This document shows positions 34,813 through 43,768 of a stretch of 64,000 nt of DNA, piece by piece. Source of the stretch: an uncultured Christensenella sp. Its GTDB lineage: Bacteria > Bacillota > Clostridia > Christensenellales > Pumilibacteraceae. Made by a program: the position numbers and the translations under genes. The stretch lies in the NCBI GenBank assembly GCA_910585955.1, contig CAJUGC010000006.1, positions 62,001-126,000 of the forward strand, given 5' to 3'. The notes under the pieces are model-generated. The model made no database searches, had not been told where the DNA came from, and saw only the letters and a program-made list of their open reading frames with translations. Numbering within the stretch: the stretch's first letter is position 1; each line of letters begins with the position of its first letter.

Positions 34813-35373
34813 ATGAACGAACCGTATTGGTGGTATATTCTGTTTGTGCGCGCCGGCGCGGAACACAGGGTCGTAAAAGATATGCGGCGCTTTTTCGAGC
34901 ACGCCGAAATTCCATACGAAATGGATCCGTTCTGTCCGGAGTCCGAATGTTATTACAGGAGCAAGGAACTTCGAGCGCTCGGCAAAAGTTATGTAAAACG
35001 TCCGCTTTTTCCGGGGTATGTTTTTCTCGAAACGAATATGCCCGCTTCGGAGTTCGTCGGGGCGGCGGGACGGTATGTTTATGCTTCTTCGGATATAATT
35101 CGCCTTTTGAAGTACGGCGAGACGGACGAAATAGCCATGCCTGAAAACGAGCGCAAGCGTTTCGAGTTTCTTCTTCGCGACAAACGCTGTATCGAGCGTT
35201 CCGTAGGCTATATAGAAGGCGACAAGATTCACATCGAGGGCGGCGCTCTCGTGGGTTGCGAAGGGCTGATTTCCAAGGTCGACCGTCACAACCGCAACGC
35301 GACCATTGTCCTCGATATGTTCGGGAGAAGGGTGGAAACTCGCGTTCCTCTCGAAATCGTTCGCAAGTCCTGA
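34813..35373 (+). CDS. loaP: LoaP/NusG-type processive antiterminator
   Basis: 186 residues: a NusG N-terminal (NGN) domain (WWYILFVRAGAEHRV, KRPLFPGYVFLET) and a C-terminal KOW domain (GALVGCEGLISKVDRHNR...). The NGN sequence and length match the LoaP group of specialised NusG paralogues, which help RNA polymerase read through terminators in particular long operons. AGGAG six bases before the ATG. Its target operon is not evident: 35 bases upstream is recF and downstream lies a convergent TraX gene. A simple NusG is less likely because nusG normally sits in the secE-rplK region. Confidence 0.8.
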   Translation: MNEPYWWYILFVRAGAEHRVVKDMRRFFEHAEIPYEMDPFCPESECYYRSKELRALGKSYVKRPLFPGYVFLETNMPASEFVGAAGRYVYASSDIIRLLKYGETDEIAMPENERKRFEFLLRDKRCIERSVGYIEGDKIHIEGGALVGCEGLISKVDRHNRNATIVLDMFGRRVETRVPLEIVRKS

Positions 35374-35418
35374 CGGCATATCTGCGTCGTATACTTCGTA
35401 TTCTCAACATTAAAAATG

Positions 35419-35438
35419 CGTAAAAAAAGTTTTTTACG
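35419..35438. terminator. weak bidirectional terminator between loaP and the TraX gene
   Basis: CGTAAAAA (35419-35426) pairs with TTTTTACG (35431-35438), an A/T-rich hairpin between convergent genes. Confidence 0.45.
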
Positions 35439-35467
35439 AGGAAGGGGAAGCTTGTTCCACGCGAATA

Positions 35468-36270
35468 TCAAAAAACAGGGAAGATACCGAAATATAATAA
35501 GAGTCCGATAACCGTCAAATGCAACGGATAATATATGTAAAACGCCCATTTGAGAAATTTATTTACGACAATGTTTTTGCCTCGCAAACCGTTGTACAAT
35601 AACAGAACGGGAATGGAAAGACAAACGCCGAGTTGTAAAATCCCATAAATTTTGTCTATCGCAAAAAAGTATACTATGCCGTATATGAACACCCAAAGCA
35701 TCATCCATAGCATTTGTTTTGCGAACTTGCCGCGATTTGCCCAAAACGAAAGTATTATCATGGGAGCGATACAGCTCCAATCGGCGGGGAAAGATATGGC
35801 AAGAATCAGAATATTAAGCAAGATTTTTATGGGAAATTTTAATTTGGAATCGTGAACGCGAATTAAAACCAATCCCCAAGCGAAAGCCCATAAAACGCCT
35901 GTTTGATTGAATGGCGAACCGTGAGCAAACGGAACAAAAGACAACGGGTCGATATAAAAGACAACGGGTCGATATAGTTGAACGAACAAAACACATACGG
36001 GAAATGCGATATCGCGGCAAAAAGGAACATTCGCCCTATGTACTTTTTCAGGTTTTTGGTATAGTAATAACCTTCCGCAACAAAATAGCACATTATCGGA
36101 CAGGTTAAGCGCCCCAATAAGTGCATAATCACTGCAGCCGGGTTAGTGGAAAATCCTTGCCATATCGCCCACGCAAGATGGTCTGACGTCATAGCGATTA
36201 TGGCTATAATTTTCAATATGTTCGAATTCAGCCTTTTGTATGTTGTATTTGCCGCCGCTTCTGTTTCCAT
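35468..36270 (-). pseudogene. TraX-family membrane protein broken by a 20-bp tandem duplication
   Basis: The gene starts at 36270 and reads as a TraX-family multi-TM protein (LKIIAIIAMTSDHLAW, ICPIM-like helices, YFVAEGYYYTKN). Within the loop YIDPLSF a 20-base unit is present twice in tandem (35936-35955, 35956-35975). This throws the frame off, and the original frame ends at 35863. Removing one copy joins YIDPLSFVPFAHGSPFNQTG and restores a frame through further membrane helices to 35468, giving a roughly 260-residue protein. TraX proteins acetylate pilin in conjugation systems, while chromosomal homologues are acyltransferase-like with unknown roles. This is either a recent loss of function or a reversible switch. 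Confidence 0.8.
35936..35975. repeat. perfect 20-bp tandem duplication inside the TraX-family gene
   Basis: Two identical 20-base units lie back to back. As 20 is not a multiple of 3, the duplication frameshifts the gene; collapse to one unit would restore it. Confidence 0.95.
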
Positions 36271-36667
36271 GCGTAATTGTATACCCTCTATCGGATTTTA
36301 CTGTTTGAAAATTTGTTTATAATATTTTTTTCAAATTAGCGTTATCGTATAATGATTATATCATATCGCTATCTAAAAAACAAGCGGCTGATAAGCGAGG
36401 CTCACAATATTTGTCGCGCTTCGCTTCAAAGTGACGTTCGCCATAAGTGACTTTCCTACCGCACGACGGCCAAAACAACGGAAAAGGCGCGGCTTCACTG
36501 CTATGCTCCCAAAAGTCGGATAAAACTTTCAAAGGTGCATTTCATTGGTCCGTGCCTTATTCTTGATTATTCGTTTATGAAAATTTCCTGTGAAAACCAC
36601 GATAAGGAGGGGGTTTTCAGCGGCGACCATCCGTTCGTATTTTGCGCGTGTTTTTTAAAAAAATTTG
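36271..36667. other. intergenic region without recognisable genes
   Basis: About 400 bases between the TraX-family start and the 3' end of the unknown minus-strand gene. The first 90 bases are AT-rich and probably hold the TraX promoter on the minus strand. A GAAAACC/GGTTTTC pair around 36593-36620 may form a hairpin. I see no coding region or repeat shared with other gaps. Confidence 0.4.
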
Positions 36668-37321
36668 TCAACTAATGAGCACCGGATTTTTCAGTATGGA
36701 ATAGTCGAGTCCGAGAAGAGAGTCGGACGTGCGGAAATACTTGCCGAGAACGCGCTTGGAAACGGTACGCGAGCGTTGTTTGTTTGCGGCGGCGATCTCC
36801 GCGCCGTCGCTTGTCACGCGCGATACTACTGCGCCGCGTGGTATAAAACGGCTGTCCGAGACGGCTACAAACACGGCGTAGGCGCGCGAAAGCTTTTTTA
36901 CAAGCGCGCGCAGGGCGCGCTTGTTATATCTCGTATAAGCGAGCCCGTCGAAATTGAGATATACGCGAGTTGCGCCTACTTTAAAGTTCGACGCGAGACA
37001 AAGGTGTCGGTATTGAGCCGTGGGGAGCGTGCCCACCTTTCGTCTCGTACTGAGTTTGCAGCCGACTGCTTTGAGATAGCAGCGCACTTCGCGAGCGGAC
37101 ATCGCTTTGCATTTGTCGGTGATAAGGGAGCGTTTATATGCGATAAACGAGCGTACGCTCATGTCGGAAAATGGAAGCGTGCCGGGCAGGCAATAGAGTT
37201 TTCCCGAAAGTCTGAAATAGCCTATGACATCGTCGTTGTCCGCTACGATCGCGTCCTGCGACATCGAACGGATCATTTTGCGTTTTGCGCCGAGTTCGCC
37301 CGTAAGAAAAGTTACATTCAT
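36668..37321 (-). CDS. unknown 217-residue basic protein
   Basis: A cytoplasmic, Arg/Lys-rich protein without membrane helices. GGAGG eight bases before the ATG supports it. The order of segments (GELGAKRKMIRSMSQDAIVADN, LPGTLPFSDMSVRSF, VYLNFDGL, AVFVAVSDSRFIPRGA) loosely recalls an ABC-type ATPase from after the P-loop through Walker B and the switch, but no P-loop is present. I treat this resemblance as weak. It is divergent from the phosphohexomutase gene and alone in its operon. Confidence 0.55.
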   Translation of the reverse strand: MNVTFLTGELGAKRKMIRSMSQDAIVADNDDVIGYFRLSGKLYCLPGTLPFSDMSVRSFIAYKRSLITDKCKAMSAREVRCYLKAVGCKLSTRRKVGTLPTAQYRHLCLASNFKVGATRVYLNFDGLAYTRYNKRALRALVKKLSRAYAVFVAVSDSRFIPRGAVVSRVTSDGAEIAAANKQRSRTVSKRVLGKYFRTSDSLLGLDYSILKNPVLIS

Positions 37322-37428
37322 GATAAAGTCCTCCGTGATTATCCGTGATTATTGCCGTTGGCGAGAGGGAATATACCTCGACTTTTTTCGGCGGCGAAAG
37401 GAAATTTTTTGCGCGGCGTGCTTTTCTC

Positions 37429-37457
37429 TTTACAAATTTCGGCGGGTGTGATAATAT
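37429..37457 (+). promoter_or_regulatory. possible promoter of the phosphohexomutase-transketolase-yfbR genes
   Basis: TTTACA (37429-37434), 17 bases, TAATAT (37452-37457), about 65 bases before the ATG. Confidence 0.5.
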
Positions 37458-37523
37458 TATAAATGCGGAGCGTTGTTTTATACACGCCGAAAAAACGATT
37501 ACCTATTTATCTATGAGGTCAGT

Positions 37524-39023
37524 ATGGATATAAGTGCATTGAAGAGCGGAACCGACCTGCGCGGCGTGGGAAGCGGCGAGGGCGTCACCCTCACGGACGA
37601 GGCGGTTTATGCCGCCGTGTCGGCTTTTGCCGTGTGGCTCAGGGAAAAAACTTGCAAAGTCGGAATGCTCAAAGTCGCGCTCGGTCACGATTCGAGAATA
37701 AGCGGCGAGCGTATCTGCGCGGCGGCTGAAAACGCGCTTAAAGCGGCGGGTTGCGAAATATATTCCGCGGGACTTTGCTCTACGCCGTCGATGTTTATGA
37801 TGACGAAATTCGAAGAAACCGACTGCGACGGTTCTATTATGATAACGGCGTCGCACCACCCGGCAAACCGCAACGGACTCAAATTTTTCACGAAAAGCGG
37901 CGGCATAGATTCGTGCGACCTCGACAGGATAATTGCCTATGCGGGTGAGAACAAGGCCGCGGAAGGCAAAGAAAGCAGGGTGCTGAGAAAAGATTACATG
38001 AAGCTTTACAAGGACTTTCTCGTAAAGCGAGCAAGGGAAATTTCGGGAGAAGAGTCGCCTCTCGACGGCATGAAGATATGTATTGACGCCGGCGGCGGCG
38101 CAGGCGGCTTTTTTGCGGACGTTTTGGGAGAACTCGGAGCCGATACGTCCTCGTCGCAATTTTTGGAACCCGACGGAACTTTCTCCCACCATATACCCAA
38201 TCCCGAGAACGAAGAGGCAATGGCGTCGCTGTCCGAAAGGGTAAAGACGACGGGGAGCGATCTCGGAGTCATATTCGACGCGGACGTAGACCGCGCGGCA
38301 ATCGCTGCGGCGGACGGGAGCGAAATAAACCGCAACAGGCTCATAGCGCTCGTTTCGGCGGTGCTTCTCGAGGAAAGAAAGGGCGGAACCATAGTAACGG
38401 ACAGCGTGACGAGCGACGGACTTAAGGAGTTCATAACCGCGCGCGGCGGCGTGCACAGACGTTTCAAGCGCGGCTATCGCAATGTAATAAACGAAGCTTT
38501 GAGGCTCGAGGGCGCGGGCGTAGACGTTCCGCTTGCCATAGAGACGAGCGGTCATGCCGCGCTTAAAGAAAACTTCTTTCTCGACGACGGAGCCTATCTT
38601 TCCCTTAGGCTTGTCATTGCGGCGGCGCGCCTTGCAAAAGAGGGCAAATCGCTTACCGATCTTATCGACGAATTGAAGACCCCCAAAGAGAGCAGAGAGA
38701 TCCGTCTCGGCATAAGCGGCAAGGATTTCCTCTTCACGGCAAAGGAAGTATTGCGACAACTCGAAAGCGTTGCGGGCGAACTCGAGAAAAATAAGATGTG
38801 CGTGCTTGCCAAGGACAGTTTCGAGGGCGTGAGGGTAAATATGGATCTCGGCGACGGCTTCTTTCTCGCCCGTTGCAGCGTCCACGACCCCGTGATAGTT
38901 ATAAATATAGAGAGCAACGAGACGGGCGGTGTGAAGAAGATAGCGGGTTTTCTGTCGGCGTTCTTCGGCTCGTATTCCGCGCTCGAATGTACGGATCTGA
39001 AGACCGTCGCCGAAAACGGTTAG
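37524..39023 (+). CDS. phosphohexomutase (phosphoglucomutase/phosphomannomutase family)
   Basis: A 499-residue enzyme interconverting hexose 1- and 6-phosphates. The phosphoserine loop is TASHHP with S110, the metal loop is FDADVDRAAI, the sugar loop ETSGHAAL and the phosphate site near SNETGG. The ATG at 37524 has GAGGT upstream; the frame opens at 37473. It feeds sugar-1-phosphate to the nucleotide-sugar genes near 58 kb and could process galactose-derived glucose phosphate. The Asn usual after the catalytic His is His here (SHHP), as in some PMM-type members. Exact substrate (glucose or mannose) not resolved. Confidence 0.9.
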   Translation: MDISALKSGTDLRGVGSGEGVTLTDEAVYAAVSAFAVWLREKTCKVGMLKVALGHDSRISGERICAAAENALKAAGCEIYSAGLCSTPSMFMMTKFEETDCDGSIMITASHHPANRNGLKFFTKSGGIDSCDLDRIIAYAGENKAAEGKESRVLRKDYMKLYKDFLVKRAREISGEESPLDGMKICIDAGGGAGGFFADVLGELGADTSSSQFLEPDGTFSHHIPNPENEEAMASLSERVKTTGSDLGVIFDADVDRAAIAAADGSEINRNRLIALVSAVLLEERKGGTIVTDSVTSDGLKEFITARGGVHRRFKRGYRNVINEALRLEGAGVDVPLAIETSGHAALKENFFLDDGAYLSLRLVIAAARLAKEGKSLTDLIDELKTPKESREIRLGISGKDFLFTAKEVLRQLESVAGELEKNKMCVLAKDSFEGVRVNMDLGDGFFLARCSVHDPVIVINIESNETGGVKKIAGFLSAFFGSYSALECTDLKTVAENG

Positions 39024-39059
39024 ACTCAAAAAGCAAAATACCATATAGGAGTGAATATA

Positions 39060-41042
39060 ATGGATAAGTTACAACAGCAGGCAATTTCGACCGTCAGAGT
39101 GCTCGCGGCGGAGACCGTCGAGCGCGCAAACAGCGGACACCCCGGTATGCCGCTCGGAGCGGCGCCCATGGCGTTTACTCTCTTTGAAAATATGACTCAT
39201 TGTCCCAAAAACCCCGATTTTATAAATCGCGACCGCTTCGTACTCAGCGCAGGTCACGGCTCGGCGCTTTTGTATACGTTGCTTCACCTTTTCGGATACG
39301 GAGTGACTAAGGAAGACCTCATGAGCTTCCGTCAGCTTCGCTCCAAGACTCCCGGTCATCCCGAGTGCGATAGGACTCCCGGCGTGGAGACTTCGACGGG
39401 ACCGCTCGGACAGGGCGTAGCGAACGCCGTCGGTTTCGCGCTTGCCGAGAGTATGCTTGCCGCAAAGTACAATCGCGACGGGCTCGACATCATAGATCAC
39501 TATACATACGCTCTCTGCGGAGACGGCTGTCTCATGGAGGGCATCGAGAGCGAAGCCGCTTCGCTTGCGGGCACTTGGAAGCTCGGAAAGCTTATAGTCC
39601 TTTACGACAGCAACGGCATAACGATAGAAGGTAGTACGGATAAGGCGTTCACGGAGGACGTTGCGCGTCGTCACGAAGCGCAGGGCTGGCAGGTCATAAG
39701 AGTGACTAACGGCGAGGACGCGGACGCGATAGAGGCGGCAATTCGCCTTGCAAAGGACGACAGGGAGCGCCCCTCGCTTATAGTCGTCAAGACTACGATA
39801 GGCTTCGGCTCGCCGAAGGCGGGTACTGCGGACAGCCACGGAGCGCCTCTCGGCGCGGAAGGCGTTAAGGCGTTAAAAGCAAATCTCGGAATGGAAAAGA
39901 CCAAGCCGTTCGAGACGCCTGTCGACGTGCAGAAGTACATGGCGGCGACGGTTGACCGCCTCAACAAGGCGGAAGGCGAGTGGAACAAGATCGCAAAAGC
40001 GTACAAGGCGAAGTATCCCGAGCTTTACGACGCTTTAATGTCCGAGCTTAAAGGAAAATTGAGCGCCGAAGAACTTTCGGCAAAAATTTCTCCGAGCGAA
40101 AAAGACGACGCGTCCCGTTCTTACAGCGGCAACGTATTAAACGCGCTCGCAGACGTGCTCCCGAACTTTATCGGCGGAAGCGCGGATCTTGCTCCGTCCA
40201 ATAAGACCTATCTTAAAGGCAAGGGCGACTATAGCGCAATCGAGCGCACGGGCAGAAACATAAGTTTCGGCATACGCGAGCACGCAATGGCGGCTATCTG
40301 CAATGGCGTTAAGCTTCACGGCGGCTTCAACGTGTTCTGCGGCACGTTCTTCGTATTCTCGGATTACATGAAAAACGCCATGCGCATGAGCGCCATAATG
40401 GGGCTTCCCGTGACCTATGTTCTTACGCACGACTCTATCGGCGTGGGCGAGGACGGACCGACGCATCAGCCGGTCGAGCATCTCGCGGCGCTTCGTTCCA
40501 TGCCGAATATGAAGGTGTTCCGTCCCGCGGACAGCAGCGAGACGGTGGACGCATATGTAAGCGCGCTTACGGGCAAAGGACCGACGGCGGTAATCTGTTC
40601 GCGCCAGACGCTAAAGCAATATCCGCACGAGCGCGGAGAGGGATTCAAGGGCGGCTATATTCTCGCCGATTCCGAAAAAGAGATCCCCGACGTCATTCTT
40701 ATGGCTTCGGGCAGCGAGGTCGGGACGATTATGCAGGCGCGCGAAATGCTTAAGGGAATGAACATAGACGCAAGAGTTGTATCCATGCCTTGTCTCGAGC
40801 TGTTCGACGTTCAGCCCGCAAAATACCGTGAAAGCGTTTTGCCGAGCACGGTTCGCGCGAGAGTGGCGGTGGAGGCGGGTTCGTCTCAGTGTTGGTATAA
40901 GTATATCGGTCTTGACGGAGCGTGCGTTTGCATGGACGGTTTCGGAAGCAGCGCGCCCGCAAACAAGCTGTTTGAGATTTACGGCTTCACGGCGGAGAAC
41001 GTCGCTAAGGTCGCCGCAAAAACAGTCAAGAACAACAGATGA
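39060..41042 (+). CDS. tkt: transketolase
   Basis: A 660-residue thiamine-diphosphate enzyme of the non-oxidative pentose phosphate pathway. ANSGHPGMPLGAAPMA opens the protein, the ThDP/Mg motif is GDGCLMEGIESEAASLAG, followed by SNGITIEG, the pyrimidine domain THDSIGVGEDGPTHQPVEHL, and the C-terminal domain. Full length. ATG 39060 is preferred to GTG 39051 by AGGAG spacing. It lies 36 bases after the mutase and shares ATGA with the yfbR-like gene, so all three are probably one operon. Confidence 0.96.
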   Translation: MDKLQQQAISTVRVLAAETVERANSGHPGMPLGAAPMAFTLFENMTHCPKNPDFINRDRFVLSAGHGSALLYTLLHLFGYGVTKEDLMSFRQLRSKTPGHPECDRTPGVETSTGPLGQGVANAVGFALAESMLAAKYNRDGLDIIDHYTYALCGDGCLMEGIESEAASLAGTWKLGKLIVLYDSNGITIEGSTDKAFTEDVARRHEAQGWQVIRVTNGEDADAIEAAIRLAKDDRERPSLIVVKTTIGFGSPKAGTADSHGAPLGAEGVKALKANLGMEKTKPFETPVDVQKYMAATVDRLNKAEGEWNKIAKAYKAKYPELYDALMSELKGKLSAEELSAKISPSEKDDASRSYSGNVLNALADVLPNFIGGSADLAPSNKTYLKGKGDYSAIERTGRNISFGIREHAMAAICNGVKLHGGFNVFCGTFFVFSDYMKNAMRMSAIMGLPVTYVLTHDSIGVGEDGPTHQPVEHLAALRSMPNMKVFRPADSSETVDAYVSALTGKGPTAVICSRQTLKQYPHERGEGFKGGYILADSEKEIPDVILMASGSEVGTIMQAREMLKGMNIDARVVSMPCLELFDVQPAKYRESVLPSTVRARVAVEAGSSQCWYKYIGLDGACVCMDGFGSSAPANKLFEIYGFTAENVAKVAAKTVKNNR

Positions 41043-41620
41043 ACGGTTTTTTCGCGATACTCAACCGCCTGAAATATATAAACAGATGGGGGCTTATGCA
41101 CTGCGTGCGCAGTGAAAACGTAATGGAACACAGCGCTATGGTCGCAATGCTCGCACACTGTCTTGCAGTGCTTGAGAACAAGCTTTCGGGAGAGGATTTG
41201 ATAAATCCCGAGCGCGCCGCGCTGTCGGGGCTGTATCACGAGACGGCGGAAGTCCTTACCGGCGATTTACCCACTCCCGTCAAGTATTACAATGCGGCGA
41301 TCACAAAAGCGTATAAGGAGATAGAGCGCGGCGCGGAAGAGCGCATAGCAAAGACTGTTCCGCCCGAGCTTACCGGCGAACTCAAGGGCTATATCTCGCA
41401 AGACAAGACGGCTAAAGAGGGCGTAATAGTCAAAGCCGCCGATAAAATCGCCGCGCTCATAAAGTGTCGCGAAGAATTAAAGGCGGGAAACGCCGAGTTT
41501 GCCGGCGCAGAAAAGTCTACGCTTGCGGAACTTGAAAGCTCGCCGCTTAAAAGCGTTCGGTACTTTCTCGACGAAATGCTGCCGGCGTATGAGTTGACTC
41601 TCGACGAATTGCAACAATAG
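41039..41620 (+). CDS. yfbR: YfbR-like HD-domain 5'-nucleotidase
   Basis: A 193-residue HD phosphohydrolase acting on deoxynucleoside monophosphates in the YfbR family. It shows VMEHSAMVAMLAH (first metal His), YHETAEVLTGDLPTPVKY (His-Glu and the family's GDxPTPVKY loop) and a later KAADKIAAL Asp. Start overlaps the transketolase stop (ATGA). Its role beside transketolase is probably nucleotide salvage through deoxyribose and pentose phosphates, which is inferred. A palindromic element begins 8 bases after its stop. Confidence 0.88.
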   Translation: MNGFFAILNRLKYINRWGLMHCVRSENVMEHSAMVAMLAHCLAVLENKLSGEDLINPERAALSGLYHETAEVLTGDLPTPVKYYNAAITKAYKEIERGAEERIAKTVPPELTGELKGYISQDKTAKEGVIVKAADKIAALIKCREELKAGNAEFAGAEKSTLAELESSPLKSVRYFLDEMLPAYELTLDELQQ

Positions 41621-41627
41621 TCCAAAC

Positions 41628-41740
41628 GGCTTATATACTTCGCATTTCATTGTCAGGCTTGCGTTTTCGCTTGGTCATGTACGAGAAATACATTCCCTGC
41701 GCGAAATCCGCGCCTTTCTCGAACTGCTCGTATCTAAGCC
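41628..41740 (+). repeat. palindromic intergenic element A, copy 2
   Basis: GGCTTATATAC at the left end pairs with GTATCTAAGCC at the right, with central GTACGAGAAATAC. It shares long blocks with copies at 27756 and 52673. It lies immediately 3' of the yfbR-like gene. Confidence 0.7.
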
Positions 41741-41808
41741 ATTTGGTATTCGAACTTATACATAATCAAGAAGACGTTATCATAGCGTTTTCTTTTTTAT
41801 ACTTATTA

Positions 41809-41867
41809 AAAGGCTCCCCTTGAGCTAAGGGGAGCTGTCATGAGGAACGCGTGACTGAGGGGATTGT
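41809..41867 (+). repeat. double-hairpin repeat B, copy 2
   Basis: GGCTCCCCTT/AAGGGGAGC hairpin followed by a degenerate second hairpin (CATGAGGAACGCGTG) and CTGAGGGGATTGT. A degenerate unit of hairpin C (41896-41917) follows. No gene is visible in 41621-41977. Confidence 0.75.
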
Positions 41868-41977
41868 TTTCAAAAAAGAGCAATTTCTTTTTCGAGTACC
41901 TTTTCTAAAAAAGGCGCAATGGTTTTTGTGTACTTCGTCTACAATAAAACCGTCCTTATTGCTTATACTAATCCCGA

Positions 41978-43624
41978 ATGAAAAAACGAGAGGGAAAATT
42001 CAGAGCGTTTATCAAGGGCGGAGCGTTTTTCGCACTCCTGTGTCTCATGGCAAAGGGCATAGGGGCGCTCTACCGTATTCCGCTCACGAACATCATGGGG
42101 GCGGAGGGAATAGGGCTATATCAAATAGTGTTCCCGCTTTACAGCGTGCTTCTCACCGTTTCGGGAGGCGGGCTTCCGAGCGCCATTTCCAAAACGGTAT
42201 CGTCCTTTCATGCCGAAGGAGCGGAGGAAAACGCAAGGCGCACGCTTTACATTTCGCTTGCGGTGCTGACCGCCGCCGGTGCGGTGGGTTCTGCGCTGTT
42301 GTTTTTCTTTCGCGGACGCATAGCCGCTCTTCAGGGCAATCCCGACGCGGCGATAGCTTACGTCGGCATAGCTCCCGCCGTCGTGCTCGTCTCCGTCATA
42401 TCGTGCTTTCGCGGTTATTTTCAGGGTAAACTCGATATGCTTCCCAGCGGTATAAGCCAAGTAGTCGAGCAGGTCGTAAAAATGATCGCCGGACTCGTGC
42501 TTTGCTCGCGCCTACTCGTATACGGTGTGCCTTATGCGGCGCTCGGCGCGCTTCTCGGCGTATCGATTTCCGAACTCGCCGCCTGCGCGGTGTTGCTCGT
42601 TCAGTACGCGTTCGACGCTCGCCGCCGCCGAAAACGCAACTTTGTCTTACTCGGGTCGTTTGCGACGGAAGCCGCCTCGGATTTTGCCATGCAACAGTCC
42701 GAACCGATGCGCTATCGCACCATTTTACGGCGCGTCCTTGCGGTAGCTTTGCCCGTAACTCTCGGTTCGCTCGTTCTGCCGCTCTCTTCGGTGATCGACA
42801 GCATACTCGTAATAAATCTTCTTACGGCGCTCGGAGAGAGCGTGCCGCTTGCCACGAAATACTACGGAATTTTGAACGGACCGGTCGGCTCGCTCGTCAA
42901 TATGCCCGTCGTGATCACGACTTCTCTTTCCGTCATGTTGCTTCCCAAAGTGGCAAGACTCAGGTCTGCGAATAAGGATGCGGGCGATTGCGTCGAAAAG
43001 TTTATACGCATCTGTTTTCTTACGGCGCTCGTATGCGCGCTTGCGCTTTCGATGTTTTCTCGCGAGATTCTCGGCGTGCTCTATCGTCGTACGCTCTCGC
43101 CCGAACTTCTCGGAGTGGGGAGCGATCTTTTAAAGATCAGCTCGCTGACCGTCCTGTATATGAGCTTGCTGCTTCCGGCTTCCTCAGTGCTGCAAGGTTG
43201 CGATAAAGCGTACAAACCCGCTCTGAATCTTTTGTTCGGAGCTTCGGTGAAAGCGCTGCTTACAATAGCGCTTATACGGATTTTCGGAATAATCGGGGCG
43301 TCGGTCGCGACGGTTTCGTGTTTTGCTCTCACCTGTATTCTCGACGTTTACGCCATGCGAAAGGCAGTGGACGTAAAGTTCAAACTTTTCCGTACGGCGC
43401 TATCCGGCGTGCTCGGCGGAGCGGCGTTCGTGATCGTAGGTAAATTGCTCGCCGGACTCTTTTCGGGCTTTCTGCCTGCCGCAGTCGCCCTTGTGGCGGC
43501 TCTTGCGATTGCCGCCGTTATTTATGTCGCCGTAATATTTCTTGCCAAAGGCATAGAAAGGAGCGAGATCTTCTCGCTTTCGGGCGGAGGAAAATCCTCC
43601 GAAAAAAATTCCCAAAACTATTGA
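41978..43624 (+). CDS. SpoVB-like polysaccharide/lipid flippase (MOP superfamily)
   Basis: A 548-residue protein with about 14 membrane helices. The start KGGAFFALLCLMAKGIGALYR and PLTNIMGAEGIGLYQIVFP are typical of the SpoVB/PST branch of MOP flippases, which move undecaprenyl-linked precursors (peptidoglycan for the spore cortex, or other glycans) across the membrane. No Shine-Dalgarno site is visible. A TATACT lies at 41964-41969, 8 bases before the ATG, so the mRNA could be almost leaderless, though no good -35 is found. Together with spoIIE and yabPQ it supports a spore-forming lineage. Confidence 0.88.
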   Translation: MKKREGKFRAFIKGGAFFALLCLMAKGIGALYRIPLTNIMGAEGIGLYQIVFPLYSVLLTVSGGGLPSAISKTVSSFHAEGAEENARRTLYISLAVLTAAGAVGSALLFFFRGRIAALQGNPDAAIAYVGIAPAVVLVSVISCFRGYFQGKLDMLPSGISQVVEQVVKMIAGLVLCSRLLVYGVPYAALGALLGVSISELAACAVLLVQYAFDARRRRKRNFVLLGSFATEAASDFAMQQSEPMRYRTILRRVLAVALPVTLGSLVLPLSSVIDSILVINLLTALGESVPLATKYYGILNGPVGSLVNMPVVITTSLSVMLLPKVARLRSANKDAGDCVEKFIRICFLTALVCALALSMFSREILGVLYRRTLSPELLGVGSDLLKISSLTVLYMSLLLPASSVLQGCDKAYKPALNLLFGASVKALLTIALIRIFGIIGASVATVSCFALTCILDVYAMRKAVDVKFKLFRTALSGVLGGAAFVIVGKLLAGLFSGFLPAAVALVAALAIAAVIYVAVIFLAKGIERSEIFSLSGGGKSSEKNSQNY

Positions 43625-43635
43625 GTCGTTATTCT

Positions 43636-43716
43636 TGAAAGCGTGCGGATCCTTTTCGGAGTCCGAAGGACGAATTTCGTCGAATGTGAGATTAGACGCT
43701 TGCTTTTTTTTTTAAC
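43636..43716 (+). terminator. terminator/leader structure between the flippase gene and serS
   Basis: AAGCGT (about 43638) pairs with ACGCTT (43696-43701) around two smaller hairpins (TCCTTTTCGGA region and GACGAA/TTCGTC), followed by a run of ten T. It ends the flippase mRNA. The T-run overlaps the serS -35. Confidence 0.6.
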
Positions 43717-43728
43717 GGGTGGTAAAAT
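43700..43728 (+). promoter_or_regulatory. promoter of serS
   Basis: TTGCTT (43700-43705), 17 bases, TAAAAT (43723-43728), about 40 bases before the ATG. Confidence 0.6.
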
Positions 43729-43768
43729 ATCAAGAGTAAAGATTTAAGGCAAGGAGAAAAGTTAAACT

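Noticed and set aside
43700..43730. GGGTGGTA before serS as a T-box antiterminator motif
   Set aside because: It lacks the ACCGCG continuation and lies after the terminator-like T-run inside a promoter, so no T-box architecture is present.
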